DNA of 59,248 nucleotides, taken from assembly GCF_004153225.1 (NCBI RefSeq), contig NZ_SEMB01000019.1, forward strand, positions 1 to 59,248, given 5' to 3'. Under the pieces are notes generated by a model. That model was not told the origin of the DNA and did no database searches. It saw only the letters and a program-made list of their open reading frames with translations. The translations under genes and the position numbers were made by a program. Numbering within the stretch: position 1 is the first letter of the stretch; each line of letters begins with the position of its first letter. This document shows, in pieces, positions 53,992-59,248 of this stretch. The stretch comes from Sporolactobacillus sp. THM7-7 (GTDB taxonomy: Bacteria; Bacillota; Bacilli; Bacillales; Sporolactobacillaceae).

Positions 53992-54341
53992 ACGAGGCAC
54001 CTCCTTGTGGCGTGATAGTTCAGTTTATGAGGCAGCGGTTAGGAGTGTAAGGGCGAATAAATAATTTTTGCTGTTCCTAATAAGCATCAAAAGAGCACGA
54101 TAAAACGTGTTCTCGAAGTTGCTTGTCAGATAATTTTTTGAAATAACATGAATCAAACGTTTTTTTAATGATTCGTTTCCAGCTTTTACCCGCCCTGGAT
54201 CTTGACTCAGCATTTCGAGGATCCGGGTTGACCGTCAATTAGAGATTCAGCGGTGTTCGCTGCCTGCTCGCTCTGCCAAAAGCTGTTATGGTTGAATCCA
54301 GACAGATTGTCGGATGCTAAAAGGCAAAGGGGGAACATGTT
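53992..54341. other. Gap between YjcZ copy 2 and ybaK
   Basis: It holds the YjcZ copy 2 promoter (54021-54048, minus strand). A minus-strand open frame at 54025-54213 covers that promoter and lacks a good start site, so it is not called. The ybaK ribosome binding site AAAGGGGGAAC is at the right end; no clear ybaK promoter was found. Confidence 0.4.
54021..54048 (-). promoter_or_regulatory. Sigma-K-like promoter of YjcZ copy 2
   Basis: On the minus strand AC is followed after 17 bases by CATAAACTG and then AACTATCAC. The elements and spacing are the same as for copy 1, which supports a shared late mother-cell promoter. Confidence 0.5.
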
Positions 54342-54776
54342 ATGGGTATTGTCGTTGACTTTCAGAAAAAACAACGCTATAAGCAGCTGGATTTTGAACG
54401 GCGAGCTTTACGGGACTTATCTTTGGAAAAAATTGAAGCGTCGATTCATCATTGCTTTTCACAATATATGGTGCTCGTACCTGCCTCGGATCAGACCGTC
54501 AGGGATATGTGCGCCGAATATGCCATGGAGGCTTTTCTGCTCGGATCCTCTATGGCCAGATTTGGCTTCTATGGAGAGGATATGGACCGGGTTTTTCAGC
54601 AAAGGAGCCGGAACCGCATGGATGAGATGGCTGAGGATTTTTGTACGTTCTGGCTTTTCTGGACCCAAACCCGGAAGTATGACGGACTGTTCCATGTATG
54701 TGAGCAGTACCTGTACACGTGGTGGGCGGAGGGGTTCGAGTCGTCACTCAGACGGTGGCGCCTGAAAATGCGCTGA
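54342..54776 (+). CDS. ybaK: DUF2521 family protein YbaK
   Basis: A 144-residue protein of unknown function, found before cwlD in Bacillus. It begins MGIVVDFQKKQRYKQLDFERRALRDLSLEKIE and is rich in aromatic and acidic residues (FCTFWLFWTQTRKYDG). ATG 54342 follows AAAGGGGGAAC. The identification rests on the position and the N-terminal pattern. A 141-base gap separates it from cwlD. Confidence 0.78.
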   Translation: MGIVVDFQKKQRYKQLDFERRALRDLSLEKIEASIHHCFSQYMVLVPASDQTVRDMCAEYAMEAFLLGSSMARFGFYGEDMDRVFQQRSRNRMDEMAEDFCTFWLFWTQTRKYDGLFHVCEQYLYTWWAEGFESSLRRWRLKMR

Positions 54777-54916
54777 TCAAAAATCCCGGCGGGCGGCTCG
54801 CAACTTACGCTATCCGTTATCTGTCCCGGCGGCTGTAAAGCTTCGATTTCCCGGCATAAATGGGCCTGTTGTCCATATACATGAGGTGAGACAGGCTCTT
54901 CACTGGAGGGAAAATC

Positions 54917-55618
54917 ATGAAGCGGAAATGGCTCGTTGGATGGCTGATTGTATTTGCTGCGCTTACGGCGCTTTTCTTGACGCAGCAGGCTATTGTCAAA
55001 TGGAACACATCGTGGCATTTACCGCTTTCCGGACGTGTGATTGTTATTGATCCCGGTCACGGCGGCGCGGACGGCGGCGCAGTCGGCGGAAGTGCCATAG
55101 AGAAAGAACTGACATTGAAAATTGCGCTGGATCTGCGTGATTATCTTCAGGAATCGGGCGCGTTTGTGCTGATGACCCGGGAAGACGACCGGGATCTTGC
55201 CGACAGCAGCAGCGTCAGGAGAAAAACGCAGGACCTGCTTCGGCGCGCGGCGTTTATAAAAGAAGCGGATCCGGATGCCTTTATCAGTATCCATTTAAAT
55301 GCCATTCCCTCTCCAAGATGGCGAGGCGCTCAGACATTTTACCATCCGAAATCGGCCAACAACCGGAAGATGGCCTGGCTGATCCAAGATTCTTTAAAGG
55401 TGCAGCTGGGCAATACAAACCGTTACGCGAAACCGATTGGAGATGTTTATCTTTTAAAAAAATCCGCCCCTCCGGCCGCTTTGGTGGAGGTCGGGTTTTT
55501 ATCGAATCCGGAAGAGCGGGCGCTGCTCGCTGAAAGGGATTATCAGCGGAAGGTAGCCGCTGCGATCGGTCAGGGCGTGATGCGTTATTATACTGGAGAA
55601 AAATCGCCTGAGGAATGA
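54917..55618 (+). CDS. cwlD: N-acetylmuramoyl-L-alanine amidase CwlD
   Basis: CwlD removes the peptide from muramic acid so that muramic-delta-lactam can form in spore cortex, which is needed for germination. The 233-residue protein has an N-terminal membrane/signal segment (about 7-25). An Amidase_3 domain follows with IDPGHGGADGGAVG, a glutamate in IEKELTLKIA, SIHLNA, and VEVGFLSNPEE. These supply the zinc ligands and catalytic Glu. ATG 54917 follows ACTGGAGGG. It acts with PdaA-type deacetylases in the forespore. Confidence 0.96.
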   Translation: MKRKWLVGWLIVFAALTALFLTQQAIVKWNTSWHLPLSGRVIVIDPGHGGADGGAVGGSAIEKELTLKIALDLRDYLQESGAFVLMTREDDRDLADSSSVRRKTQDLLRRAAFIKEADPDAFISIHLNAIPSPRWRGAQTFYHPKSANNRKMAWLIQDSLKVQLGNTNRYAKPIGDVYLLKKSAPPAALVEVGFLSNPEERALLAERDYQRKVAAAIGQGVMRYYTGEKSPEE

Positions 55619-55874
55619 GATCAAGAGAACTTGGCAGTAAGCGCGGGGGAGACTGAGCGGACTATTGGGCTTTTACGGGTGTTTTTTTCGGTGTTATTGT
55701 CCATTCGAACGGGATAAAGAAAACCGGGTGGCGGAGGGCCGTCTTCATTTTTTTACCGGGTGTTTTCCTTCCCGGTTCAACGGAACGAACAAGTTTTTCA
55801 TTCTTTTCCCGTACTTTTGGGAGTAGTTTTGATATACTGAAGATGATGATGAATGGAGGAGAGGGTAATCCAAT

Positions 55875-56915
55875 ATGATCGATCGTGAAAAAGTGATAGA
55901 AGTCTTGAAAACGATTCAAGATCCTTTTTTACATAAAAGTTTGCTGGAAACACGAGCGTTGCGAGACTTAAACATCAAAGGAGATTTCGTCAGCCTGAAG
56001 CTGGCTTTGTCGAAAAAAGACAGCGTCAAACAAATGCAGATCCAGGTGGAACTCTCGACAAAATTGAAGAACAGCGGAGCCGGGTCGGTCGGTATGCGCT
56101 TTGATACTTTAACGGATGAGGAGATCCGGGCTCTTGGCGGTTTTCCGGAAGAAGGTCGCTCCCTGCTTTCGCCGCAAAGCAAGACCGTATTCATTGCGGT
56201 GGCAAGCGGAAAGGGCGGGGTCGGAAAGTCAACCGTTTCCGTAAATCTGGCACTCGCCCTCGCCCGGCTCGGCATGAAAGTGGGCCTTCTAGATGCCGAT
56301 ATTTACGGGTTCAGTGTACCGGATATGATGGGTATTGAAAACCGGCCGAAAGTGGTTCACGATCGGATCGTTCCGGTTGAGCGCTTTGGGATCAAAGTCA
56401 TTTCTATGGGCTTTTTTGTCGAGAATAATTCCCCTGTAATTTGGCGCGGACCGATGCTCGGCAAGATGCTGAACAACTTCTTTACCGATGTCGATTGGGG
56501 CGAGCCGGACTGTCTGCTGCTCGACTTGCCACCCGGAACCGGCGATATTGCGATGGACGTACACAGCAAGCTGCCGCATTCTAAAGAAATCATTGTGACG
56601 ACACCGCATCCGACCGCCGCCTTTGTTGCGGCCAGGGCGGGAGCGATGGCGGTTAAGCTGGAACACGATGTAATCGGCGTGATTGAGAACATGTCTTATT
56701 TTGAAAGCCGGCTGACTGGAGAAAGAGAGTATGTGTTTGGAAAAGGCGGCGGCAAGAAATTGAGCAGCCTGCTAAAGACCGAGCTTCTTGGTCAGCTGCC
56801 GCTCAGACAGCCGCTCGCACGGGAAGGGGAATTTGCGCCGGGTGTTTATTTTGAAGGAGACCCGGTTGCCCGGATTTATGATGAGATAGCCAAAAAAGTC
56901 AGCAAAAAGCTTTAA
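55875..56915 (+). CDS. salA: Mrp/NBP35-type ATPase SalA
   Basis: A 346-residue P-loop protein. The N-terminal MIP18-like domain (about 1-95) is followed by a deviant Walker A GKGGVGKST (112-120), DADIYGFSVPDMMG, and DLPPGTGDIAMDVH. The usual Mrp CxxC iron-sulfur ligands are absent: the equivalent stretch reads MSYFESRLTGERE, as expected for the SalA branch. B. subtilis SalA is a regulator that represses scoC and so raises protease production. ATG 55875 follows GGAGGAGAGG. Confidence 0.93.
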   Translation: MIDREKVIEVLKTIQDPFLHKSLLETRALRDLNIKGDFVSLKLALSKKDSVKQMQIQVELSTKLKNSGAGSVGMRFDTLTDEEIRALGGFPEEGRSLLSPQSKTVFIAVASGKGGVGKSTVSVNLALALARLGMKVGLLDADIYGFSVPDMMGIENRPKVVHDRIVPVERFGIKVISMGFFVENNSPVIWRGPMLGKMLNNFFTDVDWGEPDCLLLDLPPGTGDIAMDVHSKLPHSKEIIVTTPHPTAAFVAARAGAMAVKLEHDVIGVIENMSYFESRLTGEREYVFGKGGGKKLSSLLKTELLGQLPLRQPLAREGEFAPGVYFEGDPVARIYDEIAKKVSKKL

Positions 56916-56930
56916 TGATATTATGTAAAA

Positions 56931-56961
56931 GGTCTCCGCACAAACGGGGGCCGTTTTTTTT
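56931..56961 (+). terminator. Terminator after salA
   Basis: GGTCTCCG (56931-56938) pairs with CGGGGGCC (56945-56952) with two G-T pairs and is followed by a T run. Confidence 0.87.
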
Positions 56962-57069
56962 ACGACTTCACCCAACGCGATTGCTCTCTTCTTAAACGGC
57001 CCGGTGCCTGCCGTCTGACTCGATTTCTGTTACCGATTGACGGGGTGGGCCATTCACGACCCCCTTTTC

Positions 57070-57099
57070 GTATAATTCGCCACAAATACTGGCATATTA
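57070..57099 (+). promoter_or_regulatory. Sigma-G-like promoter of gerD
   Basis: GTATA (57070-57074) and CATATTA (57093-57099) with an 18-bp spacer match the sigma-F/G pattern GnATR-N18-CATnnTA. gerD is forespore-expressed in B. subtilis, which agrees. Confidence 0.65.
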
Positions 57100-57130
57100 A
57101 AAACAGAAAGTGTGTATTGGGGGGGTAAAG

Positions 57131-57685
57131 GTGGCAATGAAAGGATGGACGTTACTCATCCTCCTTTTCTTAATCGTTCCTGCCGGATGCGAATCGCCGG
57201 ATGAACAGCAGAGCTATCAGGAGAATAAGAAAATGGTAGTGGATATGCTCAAAACCGATGACGGAAAACGCGCTGTCCGGGAAATGCTTCAGGAGAAGGA
57301 GATGAAGGGAGCCGTGGTGCTGGATCAGTCTGCCGTGAAAGAGACGATTGTGGAAACGATGACCACCGATCAGGGGAAAGAACTATGGCAGGAACTCATG
57401 AAGGACTCCGATTTTTCAAAGCAGCTGGCGAAGGCCATGCAGAAGGAAAATGAGGCGCTTCTGAAGAAGCTGATGAAAGATCCGAGTTATCAGGAGATGA
57501 TGATGGACATATTAAAAGCGCCCGACCTTCAGCAGGAATATCTGGATCTTATGAAAACAAAACAGTTTCGCGAGCAGATGGAGCAAAACGTTCAGGATTT
57601 AATGGGAAGTCCCTTTTTTGAAGAGAAGATGGCGAACGCGATTGGAGAAGCGTTGAAAAAGCAAAAAGAAGCGGAAAAAAAGTGA
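57131..57685 (+). CDS. gerD: Spore germination lipoprotein GerD
   Basis: GerD is an inner-membrane lipoprotein that clusters nutrient germinant receptors in the spore. The product (about 184 residues) has a signal segment TLLILLFLIVPAGC with the lipid-modified Cys; Pro at -3 of the lipobox is unusual. The family pattern NKKMVVDMLKTDDGKRAVREML, LLKKLMKDPSYQEMMMDIL is clear. GTG 57131 or ATG 57137 may start; a G-rich run at 57119-57125 provides the ribosome binding site. In Bacillus kbaA follows; here pdaB follows on the other strand. Confidence 0.93.
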   Translation: MAMKGWTLLILLFLIVPAGCESPDEQQSYQENKKMVVDMLKTDDGKRAVREMLQEKEMKGAVVLDQSAVKETIVETMTTDQGKELWQELMKDSDFSKQLAKAMQKENEALLKKLMKDPSYQEMMMDILKAPDLQQEYLDLMKTKQFREQMEQNVQDLMGSPFFEEKMANAIGEALKKQKEAEKK

Positions 57686-57894
57686 ATGGAATCGCGTTGG
57701 CCAGGTCTGTTCGAGGAGGGGGACAAAAAAGGTTCGGAGTCTGGGAGCGGCCTTTTGTCTGCCTGAGTTATATAAAAAATGCAAGGAGAGCGTTAAAAAA
57801 ATCCGATCGACGATGGAAATATCCTTTTTTTCAGAGAGCGAGCCAGAAATACGGCATCGCCACGTAGTGTAAATAACGGTCTTTTAAAAGTTCG

Positions 57895-58647
57895 TCAGTT
57901 CAGTAATTGCTGTTTGACTTTGGCGTCTGCTATAAGTGTTTTCAGCGTAACGAAGGTATACCCTCTGTTTTCCAATTCGCGTATAATCAGCGGGAGCGCG
58001 CGATAGGTCTGCTTGGCGGAGTCTGATGCGTGAAGGCGGATAATATCGCCTTTACCGGCTTGTTTCAGTACACGCTGGGCAATGGCTTTATAACCAGGAT
58101 TTGTATTATCCTGAGGTTCGATGCTCCAAAGAACGGTTTGCTGACGCATGCGGGTGATTGTCTGCAGTACGTCTTTATTAGTCTTTCCGTACGGCGGGCG
58201 AACTATTGTCGGACGTTCTCCTCCAGCTTTATATATTGCGTCGCTGGCTAGAAGAATATCGCGTCTGACCTCTTTTGGCTCAAGCTTCGTATAGTCTTCG
58301 TGCCGCATGCCGTGCGATTCAATTTCGTGTCCGTCTTTTTTGGCTTTCTGGACAATATCCGGATGTCGTTCCGCCCATTCTCCCGAGAAGAAAAAAGTAG
58401 CTTTGACTTTCTCTTCCCTTAGGGTTTGGAGAATCAGGTGAATTTGCTGATCTCCCCAGTTGCTGTCGAAAGTGAGTGCCAGCCGCTTTTGATTCGTTCC
58501 CGTTTTAGATAACGCGCCGGGCTCTTCCATAGCTGTAAAAACACTGATTTCCTGTTTCTGAACAAATACGATCAATGCGGCAAAAAATGCCGCGATAATA
58601 ATAAAAAATATGTGCTTTAATTTTTTTCCGTTGATCACCCAAAGCAT
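57895..58647 (-). CDS. pdaB: Polysaccharide deacetylase family sporulation protein PdaB
   Basis: PdaB is needed to maintain spores after late sporulation. The 250-residue protein has an N-terminal membrane segment (about 10-30) and a NodB-like domain: LALTFDSNWG (motif 1, with Asp-Ser in place of the usual double Asp), HEIESHGMRHEDY (motif 2), RPPYGK (motif 3) and DIIRLHASD (motif 5). ATG 58647 is preferred because GAGGTGA stands eight bases upstream; GTG 58659 overlaps that site. It is convergent to gerD. Confidence 0.93.
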   Translation of the reverse strand: MLWVINGKKLKHIFFIIIAAFFAALIVFVQKQEISVFTAMEEPGALSKTGTNQKRLALTFDSNWGDQQIHLILQTLREEKVKATFFFSGEWAERHPDIVQKAKKDGHEIESHGMRHEDYTKLEPKEVRRDILLASDAIYKAGGERPTIVRPPYGKTNKDVLQTITRMRQQTVLWSIEPQDNTNPGYKAIAQRVLKQAGKGDIIRLHASDSAKQTYRALPLIIRELENRGYTFVTLKTLIADAKVKQQLLN

Positions 58648-58679
58648 GAACCTTCTCACCTCGTTCCAATGTTTGTACC

Positions 58680-58708
58680 ATTCTATGGCCAGGCCGTGTA
58701 AATTATGC
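58680..58708 (-). promoter_or_regulatory. Sigma-E-like promoter of pdaB
   Basis: On the minus strand GCATAATT (58701-58708) precedes CATAGAAT (58680-58687) by 13 bases. The -10 box is one mismatch from the sigma-E consensus CATACAnT. The spacer is slightly short, so confidence is moderate. Confidence 0.45.
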
Positions 58709-58731
58709 GGCTCGGAAACATAATAAAATGT

Positions 58732-58760
58732 TTGACAGATTATCGATCAGCTGTTATGAT
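58732..58760 (+). promoter_or_regulatory. rRNA operon promoter P1
   Basis: TTGACA (58732-58737) and TATGAT (58755-58760) with 17 bp between them. Confidence 0.88.
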
Positions 58761-58821
58761 AATTGTCGTTGTCTCTCCAAAAAAATATACGTAGCAGGCA
58801 ATAACGTATAAAAATTAAGGG

Positions 58822-58850
58822 TTGACAAATGAGAATTAGCACATTATAAT
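58822..58850 (+). promoter_or_regulatory. rRNA operon promoter P2 (full consensus)
   Basis: TTGACA (58822-58827) and TATAAT (58845-58850) with 17 bp between them. The likely start is at 58856-58858 with A or G. Tandem P1/P2 promoters 90 bp apart are the usual Bacillus rrn design. Confidence 0.92.
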
Positions 58851-58882
58851 TATTTAGGTCGTTGCGATAAACTGCAACAGTA

Positions 58883-58897
58883 TGTTCCTTGAAAACT
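58883..58897 (+). promoter_or_regulatory. BoxA-like antitermination site in the rrn leader
   Basis: TGTTCCTTGAAAACT is close to the boxA sequence common in Bacillales rRNA leaders and would bind NusB-S10. A small hairpin GTTGC/GCAAC (58861-58878) stands just before it. Confidence 0.72.
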
Positions 58898-59025
58898 GAA
58901 CAAAAGCCAAGCGTGATGAAAAAGGGTGAAACCCTTTGTCATTCTATAAGCTATGGATCAGAACGAACAAGAAATGTGAGCGGATAGCGATATCTGTTTA
59001 AGCAATCAAGGTTTTTGAACCTTAC

Positions 59026-59248
59026 TTTTTTGGAGAGTTTGATCCTGGCTCAGGACGAACGCTGGCGGCGTGCCTAATACATGCAAGTCGAGCGCGGGAA
59101 ACGTCCGGATCCTTTCGGGGTGAAGGGCGCGGACCGAGCGGCGGACGGGTGAGTAACACGTGGGCAACCTGCCTGTCAGACGGGGATAACTCCGGGAAAC
59201 CGGAGCTAATACCGGATAGGCTTTCGCACCGCATGGTGCGGAAGGGAA
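59026..59248 (+). rRNA. 16S ribosomal RNA, 5' end (partial)
   Basis: The start GGAGAGTTTGATCCTGGCTC and CGAACGCTGGCGGCGTGCC are the universal 5' part of 16S rRNA. The variable V1 stretch (CGCGGGAAACGTCCGGATCC) and following GGGTGAGTAACACGTGGGCA are of Bacillales type. The gene runs off the window; the exact 5' end is approximate. Confidence 0.96.

Noticed and set aside
54025-54213. Minus-strand frame of 62 codons before ybaK
   Set aside because: It runs through the likely YjcZ promoter, has no good ribosome binding site and looks non-coding.

Overview
This 59.2 kb window looks like the conserved ribosomal/transcription superoperon region of an endospore-forming member of the Bacillales with medium GC content. 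The evidence is the gene order (ctsR-clpC-radA ... rpoBC ... S10-spc-alpha ... ecfAAT-truA-rplM-rpsI ... cwlD-salA-gerD-pdaB), sporulation genes (sigH, cwlD, gerD, pdaB, two YjcZ-type miniproteins), zinc-type S14/L33/L36, and Firmicutes-specific leaders (Cys T-box, L10 leader, L13 leader). The 16S fragment at the right end is Bacillales-like; a Sporolactobacillaceae-type host is possible, but I cannot prove it from the sequence alone.

Layout. 1-1127: 3' end of a 23S gene, 5S, eight tRNAs (Val-Thr-Lys-Gly-Leu-Arg-Pro-Ala) and a terminator. 1179-4701: CtsR-controlled ctsR and clpC, without mcsA/mcsB between them. 4864-8729: radA, the PIN/TRAM protein YacL, ispD, ispF (no disA). 8779-14122: gltX, a Cys T-box with cysE-cysS, rlmB and rae1 (no mrnC). 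14129-16106: sigH, then rpmG-secE-nusG. 16240-18882: rplK-rplA, and the L10 leader with rplJ-rplL. 19085-27070: rsmC, rpoB, rpoC. 27079-32056: rplGB, rpsL, rpsG, fusA, tuf. 32318-47085: the S10/spc/alpha cluster from rpsJ to rplQ, including secY and adk (no map). 47344-51792: ECF transporter energizing module, truA, L13 leader, rplM, rpsI. 51748-53720: a candidate relict integrative element inserted at the 3' end of rpsI, carrying ymaF, a YjcZ gene and an unknown small gene. 53875-58647: second YjcZ gene, ybaK, cwlD, salA, gerD and, on the opposite strand, pdaB (no kbaA). 58732-59248: tandem promoters and the start of the next rRNA operon.

The genes jointly provide protein quality control, tRNA charging and modification, isoprenoid precursor synthesis, RNA polymerase, almost the full set of ribosomal proteins, translation factors, the Sec channel core, and late sporulation/germination functions. 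Promoters for the main units are close to the sigma-A consensus; gerD, pdaB and the YjcZ genes have sporulation-sigma-like promoters.

The most notable observation is a 61-bp imperfect direct repeat: the last 18 codons of rpsI recur 1,973 bp downstream with only synonymous changes and a second terminator. Paired TGACSAT repeats with an 11-bp period lie inside both ends. This is the expected architecture of a tyrosine-recombinase element that has lost its integrase. Also notable are six genes missing from a well-conserved neighbourhood (mcsA, mcsB, disA, mrnC, map, kbaA), a 25-codon ORF joined by ATGA overlaps to cysS and rlmB where mrnC is expected, and a shared palindrome in two ribosomal intergenic regions.
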